Source: Plectrocnemia conspersa (Eukaryota; Arthropoda; Insecta; Trichoptera; Polycentropodidae). From it: DNA of 64,000 nucleotides. The position numbers were made by a program, and so were the translations under genes. Position 1 is the first letter of the stretch, and each line of letters begins with the position of its first letter. The notes below the pieces were generated by a model. That model worked only from the letters and a program-made list of their open reading frames with translations. It had not been told where the DNA came from and did no database searches. Shown piece by piece: positions 46,476 to 58,084 of the stretch. The DNA lies in NCBI GenBank assembly GCA_009617715.1, contig VTFK01000328.1, forward strand, positions 62,001 through 126,000. Reading direction: 5' to 3'.

Positions 46476-47720
46476 TTGATTAAAAACCTTCCTTTTGTAT
46501 GCTTTAATTACCAAACTAAAATATTTAATTCATGCTTATCTTTTGGATATTTCTCAATTATCTGGAAAACGGCAAAAAATTATCAGATAAAAAAACTAAT
46601 TGCCCGATCAGCTTATTGCCTACATTTAGCAAAGTATTTAAAAAAGTCATATTGTAGCGAACACACAGATGACCATATTTGAAAGGGTCATTGTTGCAAA
46701 CCCTTAAACTCGCGTTAATTACTGTGACTAAAAACGATAATTTATTAACAATGGAGACAAACATAATAGCGTAACGAAAACGTATTGTGACGAAACGGTC
46801 ACGGGTATCATAAATCACTACATCCGTGACTGTTGTCGAAAAATGCAATACGACCTTGAACGAGTCGCTTTCTAAAGGCGTAGACGTATTTCGCCTTTCT
46901 AGGAAGCGACTGCAGCGATTGGCTGGAAGATCGTAAAAATGTAAAAAAAAAATATTGTGCTAAAGTGTAAAATACATCTGTTTGCGGACGACTCATTAAT
47001 GTATTGCATAACTAATACTAATAAAGAAGTAATAGATAATTTAAATAATGAATTAAGTATTATAGAAATATGAAAAAAATTATGTACTTAACTAAATGTT
47101 TGTTTAATAAATATAAATATATGTTAGGTAATAATATTAAAATAAATAAAAACCTCTAATTGTAGATACAATATTAAATTTTAAAGAACATTGTATTAAC
47201 ATATTATATTTAAAAAAAATAGTGGGAATATAGATATATTATATAGAATTAAAAATATGTTATAATAATAATTTACAATAGTATCATATTGCCCCATTTT
47301 ACTTATTGTGCGACAATGTTAGATATGTTTAATAAATGATAAACAAATGTTGCAAAAATTAGAAAATGGGGCAATAAAAGTATTTTAAACAAAAATAGAT
47401 TTACTAGTTGTAGACGTATGATTGATAATTGGAATGCTTACATATTTAGGAAATAATTTTAGATGAATGTTTTAGTATTTATATATAAGATGGAAAATAA
47501 TATGTTATAAGAGTATTTAATAAGAAGTGAAGATGTACATAAATTTAATATTAAAAATAGAGAAAATTTAAGGATAGTTAGGTATAAAAAAAACGAGTAC
47601 GGCTAGGGGAATTATATACGGAAGTGTGAATTTATATAATAATATTCCTAAAATAATCCACAAAAATAAAACTGGAATAAAAAAACACATTCGTGTGTTA
47701 AGAAGTATTTTTTATTTTCT
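46476..47720 (+). pseudogene. LINE C reverse transcriptase, split by repeat A
   Basis: NCPISLLPTFSKVFKKVI at about 46600-46655 is the fingers motif (normally N-Y-R-P-I-S-L-L-P-x-x-S-K-x-x-E-K). After repeat A the frame resumes with KCKIHLFADDSLMYCITNTN (motif C, FADD, at 46955-47010). Further downstream are MLQKLENGAIKVF and KTSTARGIIYGSVNLYNNIPKII, typical of the C-terminal half. Stops and frameshifts are many. Roughly 390 bp expected between the fingers and FADD are missing, so the repeat A insertion was accompanied by a deletion. Confidence 0.7.
46655..46940 (-). repeat. Dispersed repeat family A, copy 3 (partial)
   Basis: Shares GTGACGAAACGGTCACGG, AATACGACCTTG and GTCGCTTTCTAAAGGCG with copies 1 and 4. 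It lies between two parts of LINE C. Confidence 0.6.
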
Positions 47721-47729
47721 GCTTATGTT

Positions 47730-48540
47730 ATATATGTATGTTTAGTTGAAATTTGTTTGATGTAAAAATTAGTTATAAAAGTAAATAAATTAATAAATGA
47801 TATACACATTTTTTCGATTTTTTTAATACAATTGAACTAAATTAGTACGAGCCCGTTTTTACTGTAATTCTAAAGAAATATTATATAAATTTATCTTAAT
47901 GTAAATCTATTATTGAAGTAATCAATCAATAACTTTTTATTGGATTAATTGCATAGAAATCATTTAAAAGCGTGGAACTAAATAAACTAGATTAAGGGAA
48001 GATTTTCTTAGATGTTGAAGAATTAGAAAACAAATTTAGTTAAATCTGAAATAATAATAAATAAAATCAACGATTGTTTTTATTATATTAAAAAAATGCG
48101 TGTTTAACAATATGATAATAATAATTAGCATACGATTGTATGTTTATTTTTTTATTAATGAGTAAAGTACATTATTAAAAAAAGTGCTTGCACCTCTCTC
48201 ATTGTTTAATTGATTACAATGATATCAATAATTCATCAATATTTTTGCAAGATTGTTTATTCAAAGCGACAGCAAAATAATGTCTTATCGACTGTTTATA
48301 TAAAAATACACAATGAAAATGCTATATATGAAATATTTGTATCGTATTCAAAAAAAAAAAAAATAATATGTATCTTATATTTAATTATATTGTTTATTAT
48401 TCATTTAAATATTATATATTTTAGAATTTTAATAATAATAATGTAATAGGTATAAATAATTATAAAAAAATATTTAATGATGAAAAAATATAAATTAATA
48501 TAGATACAACATACAATAAATAATAAACAAAATTACATAC
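47730..48540. other. Very AT-rich, no gene
   Basis: The 78-codon plus-strand frame near 48210-48446 is isoleucine/tyrosine-rich and compositional. Nothing else is recognised. Confidence 0.45.
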
Positions 48541-48544
48541 TGAT

Positions 48545-48725
48545 TTATGACGAGCTAGTTCGATTTTAATTAATCATTACGATATTTATATAAAAATCTA
48601 ATAAACCTAAATTATAATTATAGAATAATCATTAAATCCGATTAAAAAATAAAATGGTTCATATAAGATTCGAACACAGGTTCTTTAAGTCAATAGTCAG
48701 AGACGACGATAAAAATTATAAAAAA
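48545..48725 (-). repeat. SINE 2, degraded copy
   Basis: GACGAGCTAGTTCGATTTTAATT, a central ATTAAATCCGATTAAA tract and a TTCATATAAGATTCGAACAC (mirror of a B-box) followed by GTCAATAGTCAGAGAC parallel the copy at 55745-55977. The tRNA-like head is at the high-coordinate end. Confidence 0.55.
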
Positions 48726-49640
48726 AATCTTGAAAAGCGTAACTCAAATGTCGATCTTGCTATTGTAGAAAAAATTTTTTTTCTTTTTCTTTATTAATCA
48801 ATAAATATCATCAATCGTGATATACAGCTTTTAACACATCTAATTTGTAGTATGTATAATAAATACATAAAAATATTTTATATTACATAATATAAATGTA
48901 TCTGAAAATTCTTTATGTAAAAAAAAAAAAACATACCCATGAAAATATTTTTCTTGCAAAATAAATTAAATACGTACAATATATTATATAAGAATATTAT
49001 CTAGTCAAAACAGAATTTTGTTAAAATAACAACTCTTGTGAAATATGATCATGCAGGAAACATATCGCCGAACTCGTATTTCAAACATGTACATACTATG
49101 TTGTAAACAATATGCAAAGCATAACAGTATGGTTTAAATGACAAATAAATTCATGTAAAAAAATTATAATATAAAAAAAATATTATGATAATTATTGAAT
49201 ATATAAAAAATATCAATTTTTCATGCAATTTATATATTTGTAAAAAATTGGAAACAGATTTAAGCTCGTCGCAATGAAAGAAATATAACATAATTTACGT
49301 GTATTTAATAAATTATGGGGTGGGTGTAAGAAATGAAAGGTTTTTTAAGGAATCCTATAAATAACGAGAGTGCAGATTGAAAGAGAGTTTTTTTTATGAA
49401 TGGAACAAATAATTCCAAATATATATTCTGAATTTATTAAGAGGCAATTGCGGAGCTTCGGTGATTTACGTTTTTCAATATAATATATAAATTATTATAC
49501 AAAATTTCGTTAAATTTTAATGTAGCAAAATGTTCTTTTTGTGTTTTTAAGTATATATTATAATATTTATTATGGCTTTAAAAATGTTCCAATAAATTAT
49601 TTTGCCTTAAAAAAAGTATATTTTGGAATTATGTTTGTTT
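48726..49640. other. AT-rich, nothing recognised
   Basis: No coding frames or repeats identified. Confidence 0.4.
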
Positions 49641-49641
49641 G

Positions 49642-49712
49642 ATAAATATACAAATAGTTTTATTAATCTAAGGTTTATTATTAATAAATATACAAATAGT
49701 TTTATTAATCTA
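49642..49712. repeat. 29-bp direct repeat pair
   Basis: ATAAATATACAAATAGTTTT plus ATTAATCTA occurs at 49642-49670 and again at 49684-49712, separated by 13 bp. Confidence 0.85.
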
Positions 49713-49904
49713 GTATTTATATCAATGATATAAATATGTATTTATATCAATATATATTTGTATATATTTATAATATTTATTTTTTATTCATATAATATTA
49801 ATATTGATCGATCATTACAAATAATTTTTTTTTAGATGTTTCTTATTGAAGTGTTAATTATCGTAGGAAATAATTAAAATAAAATCGAACTTGGTTAGAC
49901 TTAA

Positions 49905-49985
49905 TGACATCTATTGACTATAAGCTGTAACAATAATTGATAATTATTAAAATAGTTGTCACTGATTTCTTGAACTTTGATTTGA
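49905..49985 (+). repeat. SINE 1 body fragment
   Basis: AATGACATCTATTGACTATAAGCTGTAA and GTTGTCACTGATTTC match the SINE 1 body; head and tail are lost. Confidence 0.5.
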
Positions 49986-50769
49986 ACTTGTACTTACTAC
50001 TTACTTAGTAATTTAATTTTTCGATAATCGAGAATCAATATTTTCACTTTTCGATTTTCTCGAGAAATTTTAAGGAATGAAAAAAATATTTAATATAAAG
50101 TTTATGATTATAATAAATTAGTATATTACTGTAGATATTCTCATATTATAATACACTTCGAAAATTGAACGAATAATCAACTTAAACTGATTACAAAGCC
50201 TCTAGTTAAGAACGAATTTTGGGTTACCGTATTTATATCTGAATCCTGAATAAAATTATTAATTTACCTGTTGCCACTAAAAATGTACATACTTCAAACA
50301 TCGTTATATTATAAAAAAAAAAATTTTAAATTTCGCCGACAGACAAATGTGATCGCTATACATTTCTGCAATCTGTGGATTCCCAACCGGATTAATTTTA
50401 ATAGTGTAATTTTTAGATTACACTATAAATCAAATTTTAAGCATTTTGCACTGATCCACCCTTGATTATGCAGCTGTATATAAAAATGCAGCGGTGATAA
50501 AATATTAAATAATATTCATACAAATTTAATTTTTACCAAAAAAAAGCTCAATGAAAGCTCTCGAGTAATCAGCAAATTTTCGAAATAAAACACTACGACT
50601 TACACATCATTTTGGATCAAATACATGGTATTCGTAGCATACAAAGGCATAAAGGTGTATCAAAAATATATAATTTTATAGAAGTTTTATTAAAGCTCTA
50701 AGCGTTTTCAACGCAACAATCGACAATGTATCTTTCATTTTAACACCTTTCGGACGTCTGTCGTTATAA

Positions 50770-51120
50770 ATTAATTAATTAATTATACGCCTGAAGGGTT
50801 CAGTTAAATATTTTATTGTGTTTGTCGCACGTATAACTCACGGCTGGGAAAACGGCAATTTATTCGCTGATTTCAATCGGGATGATTTACGGCGGAACGG
50901 TGTCGGCTTCGATTCTGTAATTAATTTCCGACCGAAGCTGTTTATCAAATTGGTAGCAGGTAGCGACAATACCTATGTATGTATTATATGTACTTGTAGC
51001 ATAACTATTAGAATTTTCCAATAAGTAGGTATATCCTCACGCACAATACCCGTTGGATGTTCAGCCGCTCTAGCGCGTAATTTTATCGGCGAACGTTGAA
51101 TATTTGTTGTCGCAGATATA
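50770..51120. promoter_or_regulatory. Noncoding island of balanced composition
   Basis: CTCACGGCTGGGAAAACGG, CGATTCTGTAATTAATTTCC and TTCAGCCGCTCTAGCGC stand out from AT-rich flanks. The 68-codon plus-strand frame at 50818-51024 has no ATG in good context and no recognised motif. Candidate conserved noncoding element. Confidence 0.3.
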
Positions 51121-51239
51121 AAGTTTTGTGAATTTATATTAAATTATAAATTTAATCATTTATAAAATATATCGATGCCATTTTGTTCGTTGGTTCAACT
51201 CAATCAGCTTCCAATCCATAATTAGTTGCAAATATTACA

Positions 51240-51305
51240 ATAAACAAGTGGTATAGTCGATGACTAATACATAAAAGGCAATGGTTCGAATCTCATATTA
51301 ATCGT
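51240..51305 (+). repeat. SINE 2 tRNA-like head
   Basis: AAGTGGTATAGTCGATGACTAA (A-box region) and AATGGTTCGAATCTC (B-box) are arranged as in the head of SINE 2 at 55745-55977. Confidence 0.5.
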
Positions 51306-51419
51306 ATGAAAAAGATCAAAATTAGTGAAAATTAATAATTATAAATCTGATACATTATTACAGGTTCGATTTAATTTTTAATTTTTAGCAAAATTTTTAT
51401 TTATTTTTTTTAAATACTG

Positions 51420-51800
51420 CTTATCCGTATTTTCAGATATAACTCAAGCTTATGACAAAGCGTAAACTACTTTACAAATTTAAGAAAGTACTTTAACAAA
51501 ACATATTCTTAATAATTTAATTTTACCTGAAAAATTTCTTCGGATAAAATGATTGTTATCGAATCAAATAGTATTGTTTATAAAATATATTTGCTACTTA
51601 TAAGCAATTAAAACAAGGAAAACCATGAACTTTATTATTCCAAATAAAAACCCAACTAATTTATAAATAGCTTACTGAAAGTTTCCTACAATTTTTATTT
51701 CATTATCTTATGTTGTGGTTTTCCCTTGCATATTACATTGAGAGGAAAGTTAGACAGACTTGAAATATATAGTAGTTTCCTAATTTATTTTTAATGAAAA
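51420..51800 (+). pseudogene. Decayed Jockey-like reverse transcriptase scrap
   Basis: SVFSDITQAYDKA matches motif A (normally F-L-D-x-x-x-A-F-D-x-V-W). After a frame change LLYKFKKVL and LPEKFLRIK fit the next helices. Frames break repeatedly and motifs B and C are not visible. Confidence 0.45.
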
Positions 51801-52370
51801 TAATAATTAAGCAAATTGTATATTTTTTTTTTTATTATTGATAGACATCTATTGGCCACATTTATAGCAATTATTTATTGTATTAATTAAAAAAGTTCAT
51901 TATTTTATAAAAATATTGTACAATACAAATTCGTAGTATTTATTTCATTCTATAATAATATAATACAAAATATGTATAATTTTCCATTAAAATTAAATTT
52001 AATAGATCTTACATCATATTTTCACCAAAAAGTTGTTAAAAAGTTTAAATAATTAAATTTTTATTTAGATAATGTTACATTGAAAAAATATTAAATACAT
52101 CTTTCACTATTGATTATAGCAAATTAAAAATTAAAAAATCTTTGATCGATGATTTACACAAAAATAAAACATTTTATTAAAAACACAGAGATTTTGCATA
52201 TTTATAGTATATCAATGGCTTAATTAAATTTGGTATTTAATAAAAAAAAATTAAAATGATATTATTATAAAAAATAGTAATTAATTCAATCTTAGAATGT
52301 ATTAGTTAAGAAACATTGTATCTTAAAATATTTTTTCTTATACATTGACATTTTTTTTTGTAGGTGATGG
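51801..52370. other. AT-rich; small SINE 1 scrap
   Basis: TAGACATCTATTGGCCACATTT at about 51842 recalls the SINE 1 body. Otherwise nothing is recognised. Confidence 0.35.
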
Positions 52371-52374
52371 GTGA

Positions 52375-52500
52375 CATTAAGACAGATTGAGCCGGTGCAG
52401 TAGTATTTTTATTGACTTTTATTATAGTTACGGTGCACGGGCTCGCACTGGCATGCGAGCCCGCCAGAGTTGCCACAAGAAGAGTGTCCGTCACGATAAA
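52375..52500. promoter_or_regulatory. Noncoding island with a perfect hairpin
   Basis: GGGCTCGC (52439-52446) pairs with GCGAGCCC (52455-52462) across an 8-nt loop ACTGGCAT. The surrounding 120 bp is GC-rich in an AT-rich region. A short minus-strand frame spans it, but no splice or family evidence supports coding. Confidence 0.35.
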
Positions 52501-52509
52501 TACGTATAT

Positions 52510-53900
52510 AGATAGGACTCATACAGTATCTTTAACACTAGAATTCCTAATGTTATTTGTTGAAATTATGATTTTTTGGTAATTAAAAACATATTTTGTA
52601 ATAAACTGTATTGTTTTAAGTTATTTTGCATTTATTTTTATTTGTATTAAATGACTCATTGGAAATCGTTGATTTAATTTTTTTGTAAAACCCATCGTTT
52701 TTGACACTTTTGCCTTAACCAAATAATTTTTGGTTAAATATATTACAGACATACAATGAGTTAAAGTAATAAAGTAATAATATTTATATTTTTATAAAAT
52801 AATACATATTTTTACATATAGTTTAAGAATAATATAGTACAAAAAAGTAAGATGTAATTTACTGATATACCACAAATCAAGAACCAATTAAAAAATACTT
52901 GAAAAAACAAATGTCTTGAGAAACTATAAATTCGCTGTAAAATATTCTTCATACAAATCGACGGTCTATTAAAATCTACATACAGTTAAACTATCTAGAT
53001 TTAATGATTGAACATTGTGAAAAATTTATAAAAAAATGCACAGTACCAATCAAAATAATAACATATATTTGTGGAACTTATAGGAGAATAACACTTATCA
53101 AGTTTAGTCAAAATTCTTATAAATTGCTTTTTTCTTCATCAGAAGAATAATAATATCACCTTTTAGACCATTTTTCCAAACATCTGACGTTCTGGCGTTG
53201 ATGGATAGGAGAGGTATATACATACATATATATGTATTATATGAATATGAAAGATTTTTTTTATTTATTTTCGTCTATAAATTTGTCAAACTAAACACCG
53301 GTTCGTTGTTGAGACATTGTAAAATGTTTGTATTTACAGACAATTACGCTACTATTACCGCGTGATTACAGAGCAAGAAGTTTAGACGGGCACTAAAGTA
53401 TACCAAAAGCAATTAAGAAGCTGGGACCGAGCTATTATTATACGAGGGGCTTTATACAAATTATGCTGGAATACAAGGAATTAATATTCAGTATGCATTA
53501 TACATGCACAATATGATATTAATATTAAAGCATGTATTTTACAGTGTTTTCAATAACTGGTTATTATTATATAAATAAAAATCTTGGCATTGCATGTTAA
53601 GATATATTCAATAATCTTTATTGATACGATGCAACCCTTGATGAAAGCTATTACAGCTTTTAGTATCTTGTTCATTCATATATTACAACAAAATAATTAC
53701 TTATTGAATTGTTTAACTAGCTTTGACATAACTTATTTCGTCATTCAGATTATTTTTTATTTCAAGTACACAAAAGTTTGAATATATTTTGGTGGGCTTG
53801 TGTTTAATGCACCACAATGTGTTTAAATTGTGTAATGTTTAACCCCAGTTTTTAGTCAAAAACAATAGGAAAGCATAGACAAAGGGACACTTTTCATGGC
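52510..53900. other. AT-rich, no gene recognised
   Basis: 53330-53460 has somewhat more balanced composition. Nothing else is identified. Confidence 0.35.
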
Positions 53901-54030
53901 ATAAAACTGCGTCAAGGCATGTTTGGGTTATTCAATGGAGTGTTTTAGACAGGCGTCTGTCTTTGTGCTAGGAATTGAATATTTTACAATTGCATTCCCC
54001 GGGTGGAAAAGGATCTTTTATATCGTATTC
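53900..54030. other. Noncoding island
   Basis: TTTTAGACAGGCGTCTGTC (containing the palindrome GACAGGCGTCTGTC) and CATTCCCCGGGTGG lie in AT-rich DNA. No coding frame. Confidence 0.3.
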
Positions 54031-55275
54031 AAAACGATTTCAAAGTAACAGTGACATGCATTATTTAGTAACGGTATTGCGAAATTTACGTACAATTAAA
54101 ATTTTCATTTTGCAGCTCGCTTTTATAATCAGAAAATATTTTTAGCGATGCTTTACTGAATGTAAATAATTTATATGGAATAAAATAAATATTGTTCCAC
54201 ATATATTTACAAAGAAAACTCTGATTTGTATTAAAATAAAATGTTTCAAAATTCATATAACATCAGTTTGAAAGTACAATAGCACGAGTCTCACTATCTA
54301 ATAATCGGAAATTCTTTATTGGTATTTCGTAATATTCTATAGTTCCCATCTACGTCAATAGAGTTGTTTGTGTTGTTTTCCACCTTTAGGACAAGGATAA
54401 GGTTAAGGATAAGGCTCAAAGTGCTATTTTTTTAAAACCGCGAAACTAGTCATTTGGGATGTTTGGTAAAACAAGTTTATACAGATCATTTTATCACACA
54501 CCACAACTTAATTGCGATTGTTATGTAGATACTTTTACCACATCCTTTATAACGCTTGTAATATGCAAAATACCGAACGTAAGCCTTTTTTCTATTAATA
54601 GACATAAAAGGAAAACCACAAATTTTTGGTGTGTTCAAGCCGAGTCAATGGGATATACCACTAGTAATTATTTTGCAAGTAAACATTTATAGTTTAATAT
54701 GTATTTCATTTATATTTTACCTTTGTAAATATTAAATCATATCGATTACTAGTGGTTGGTTTTTATTATATATTTGCATAGCATTAAAAAAAGCTCATAT
54801 TTTATTCGGTATGATATTAAAATTACTATTGATATTAAAATGAATATTATCTATTTGAAACATATAGGCCTGAAGAAGTAACGCATGTGTCTAAAACCTA
54901 AGCGGCTGGTTCACCGGCCTCAATAGCTATCCAATTGTTGTTTTTGCATTGAGTTATGATGTGTACCATCCTAAGATTGAATTTTAGCAATAAATTAATT
55001 TTTATAATTAACCTATTATATTATAATATTTTAAAACGCAAAATTGTTTCTCTAAATTCATTTTTTTTGAGCTGCAAAAGGTGTGCAATTATCAGTAAAT
55101 AAATTGTAAAAAAAAATTAAAAAAAAGTTTTAAAACAAAAATGGATTTCTTGTCGAAATTGTTTTTTTTTTGGCAAATATTCTTTTTGTGTGTAAAATAA
55201 CTAGAGAAGTCAGGGTTTATTGGTTGTTCAATTATTAAAAAAAAATATATTATGCAAAATAATATATTTAAGTAA
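54031..55275. other. AT-rich, no gene recognised
   Basis: The frame at 54459-54692 has no recognisable motif. No repeats were identified. Confidence 0.35.
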
Positions 55276-55279
55276 CAAA

Positions 55280-55563
55280 AAAATCCGTAAAAAAGACTAT
55301 TACCTCTGAGGTTAGAGGTTCGAGCTCCGGCAGCGGCACTTGAAATTTTATTTATAAAAATGCGCTATTAATAAAAAAATCCGGCTCTTGTTGCAGTGAC
55401 ATCTATTGATTATAAATTGTATAGCATATCATACTTTATAATTAATATTAATGACACCGGTTCACCGGTCAGTATTAACCACCAGTACAGATTTGCCCAT
55501 TGTAACGCATTGGGCTTACGTCTGTTTGGTTACTACGAAAGATTAAATAAAAAAATAAATAAA
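55280..55563 (+). repeat. SINE 1 copy with 3' hairpin and A-rich tail
   Basis: The head keeps CTCTGAGGTTAGAGGTTCGAG and CTCCGGCAGCGGCAC. The body has GTGACATCTATTGATTATAA. The 3' end carries GTAAC (55502-55506) and GTTAC (55529-55533) around GCATTGGGCTTACGTCTG, then an AATAAAAAAATAAATAAA tail. The A-box half is decayed. Confidence 0.75.
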
Positions 55564-55570
55564 AAGTATC

Positions 55571-56475
55571 AAGAATAGTGCTGAATGCGGAAGATCAGCA
55601 AAGATAAACGATGATAGTTCTATTTAAACTATCCATCAGCTGGCTGAGAAGCTAAACACATGCATCAGATTCGGAAGGCTTGGATACATAAATATTATCT
55701 ATAAGCTGAAGAAGCGCATAATAACTTAGGATCATATTATATAAGACCTAGCTCGATTTTAATTTAACATCACGATATTCATCCGTGAGATGAGGAAAAT
55801 TTGGGTGAACCTATTATAAAATTATAAATCGATCAGAATTATATTTATTTAATTACTTATTAATTCTGATTTCCAAGAAACGATAAGAATTAAAAAAGAC
55901 TAAGGTCCATATAGGATTCAAACCTAGGTCTTTCAGGTCCATAGTCAGCGACTTATACCACTCGTCTATCGGGCTGGTTTGAAAAATTGAGCAAAGAAGT
56001 CGGTGGGTATCTGCATATCCTAAGAGCTACTGGATCTTGAAGCTAAGTCGTATTTTTCGATTTGAAAACAGTCTATAGAAAAAATATCAAAACTCACTGC
56101 AAAAAATGTTAATTTGTGTGAATGGTGGGGTTGTAAACGGATTGTGAATTATAAAAGCTGGCCAAACAATAACAGCAAGTTATGTTTGCATACGGAAGTA
56201 AATAAATGCGTGCAATTTCCATAATAAGTCGAATAGACTTACAACAGGAAAAAGCGTGTTCCCAAGTGGCAAAATAGGCTCTTGATAAAATTATAGAACT
56301 TTTCTGAAAGGTTTCATCTAATTCACCTTATTCTACAGACTTATTTATTTCGATTGATGCAACACTTGCTAGATGGATAAAAATCAAAAAGCATTTTATG
56401 TAAAAAAGGAGCTATCGTAATATTTTAAACCATAACCTCCAAAATTGTATGCTAATGGAAATAAAAAAATAGACC
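55571..56475 (+). pseudogene. mariner transposase relic 1, split by SINE 2
   Basis: TIHQLAEKLNTC at about 55621-55660 matches the second helix-turn-helix of mariner transposases and the same place in relic 2 (59745-60535). After SINE 2 the frame resumes with scraps of the linker, CVWWGCKRIV and, further on, FRLMQHLLDG, which corresponds to the region just after the third catalytic aspartate. Stops are frequent and catalytic residues cannot be placed reliably. Confidence 0.6.
55745..55977 (-). repeat. SINE 2, best copy, inserted in mariner relic
   Basis: On the minus strand CCCGATAGACGAGTGGTATA (A-box-like) is followed by GACTATGGACCTGAAAGACC, then GGTTTGAATCC (B-box). The body ends in an AAATCGAGCTAGGTC segment. 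The A-box and variable-arm layout recalls a Ser/Leu-type tRNA. Confidence 0.7.
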
Positions 56476-56479
56476 GAGA

Positions 56480-57140
56480 GGTCGGAAAATGTTATATCTT
56501 TAGAGTTAAATTGTATTTTGAATCATTCAAATGTAAATCTACATTGAAAAGTATTATTTCTGATTTAATAATGAAACGACATTTATTTATAATACTATTT
56601 TAATATGTTAGTAAATGATATGAAAAAGCAATGTTTATACATCATTTTAAGAAATAGGGCGAATATATGTTACGACTAAAAATATACTCAACAAGCTACC
56701 TATATTTTACCTTTGATATTTTTTGTTAATTTAAGCCTCAATTTAAATAATTTGAAAAGTAATAAATGCTAATATATAATAATAGTCCGACACCCGTATC
56801 CTCATGCTAGCTGCGGTACCTCGCAGCAGTGAGCTACATATAATAATAAATTTCTGGCCTCGAAAAAAATAAATTAATGTATGTAAGAATATAATAAAAA
56901 AATCTCAAACGCAGTAAGGAATTCTCTTGAAGGCTTATAATTAATACTGGGAATTCCCACAATTGCTACATATGGTTAAATCCCTTTTAATACATTTATT
57001 ACCTTATTAATTAAAGGTGTACTAAGGCGCAATAAATAACCTACATATGTATATGTTATAATGTGAATATGTATTATTCACTATATGCACGATTGTAAAT
57101 GGTCGTTAAAAAACAGTAGATTAAAAATAAATTCCCCCAA
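56480..57140. other. AT-rich, nothing recognised
   Basis: CCGACACCCGTATCCTCATGCTAGC near 56787 is a small GC-richer patch. No frame or repeat. Confidence 0.35.
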
Positions 57141-57149
57141 TCGATGTTC

Positions 57150-57300
57150 ATTACCGGTTGACTAATTGTCTATGGTCGCGCCCGCCATTGTCTATGCCCC
57201 CCGGGCTATCTATGTCTACCGCCATTTTCCCCGACTGCAACCGCAGCGCTGAAAAATGTTTCCGCGGCTTTATCGTAGTTTTTCTGGACAATTAAGTAGG
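57150..57300. promoter_or_regulatory. GC-rich island with SOX-type motif cluster
   Basis: ATTGTCTATGG, CCATTGTCTATG and CTATCTATGTCTACC recur within 60 bp, followed by GCCATTTTCC and CGCAGCGC. CCATTGT is the complement of the SOX core ACAATGG. No coding frame spans the block. It is a strong candidate for an enhancer or promoter by composition alone. Confidence 0.4.
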
Positions 57301-57794
57301 AATTGATGACAACCGAATATTTGTTTCCTGGCTGTTTTTATCTCAATATGTGCCACATCACACTAAAATATCTTTAGTTGTGTAGTTAAACATAATATTC
57401 TGTTTTAAGTGCAAAGTTTTGTAATATAACTTCTTAACTTTTGTTAGTCAAATGTAAGATAATACTTGGAATATACGTATGTACATCTCTACTTTAAGTA
57501 GCGCAACAATATAAAAGGGTAGTGCATTAAACTTGATAAGCTAAAGACCGAACTAAAATAATGCATATAAGCTTTTTTGGAATAACTTATTTTTGAATAA
57601 ATAATGCTAGGAAGGAATAAACAGTTAAACAACTAAAACGTACGAAGATTTCCGAAACAAAACGTAAGCCAAACGTTCTCTTATTATTATTTTAATTTAA
57701 AAAAATGACATTATTTTGACAATTTCTTGATTTGTTTTTTAGATCACTCAAATGGTTTAAATTGATATTTAAAAAAAATTATAAAAATATTTTT

Positions 57795-58080
57795 ATTAAT
57801 TAAATAGCAATGGTCCCAATTTAAGACCCCTGTGGTACAGCATGAGATATTATTTTCTTTTTGAAATATGCACAATTTATTTTATAAATTTTTGCTTTCT
57901 TTTAAATAATTATTAAACCATCTTAAAACTATTTCACTTAAATCGATACTCTCTAATTCCTTTTACATTTTTTTTCTGTATATTGCCCCAATGATTTTGT
58001 TTGTATGTTTGGCTAACAACCGATTTTTTATAACAACTTATGTATAGAAATATTTTTCTCTAAGTCCCGGTTATTTTTTA
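57795..58080 (-). pseudogene. LINE reverse transcriptase scrap
   Basis: On the minus strand LESIDLSEIVLRWFNNYLKE and, further on, HAVPQGS then a stop and IGTI correspond to the region before and at motif B (V-P-Q-G-S-x-L-G-P). No motif C is visible. Frame changes are present. Confidence 0.6.
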
Positions 58081-58084
58081 CATA

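Noticed and set aside
46558..46848. 96-codon minus-strand frame
   Set aside because: It spans the boundary of LINE C and repeat A and has no conserved motif.
48210..48446. 78-codon frame rich in I/Y/K
   Set aside because: Pure AT-rich artefact with poly-A run inside; hydrophobic appearance comes from ATT/TAT codons.
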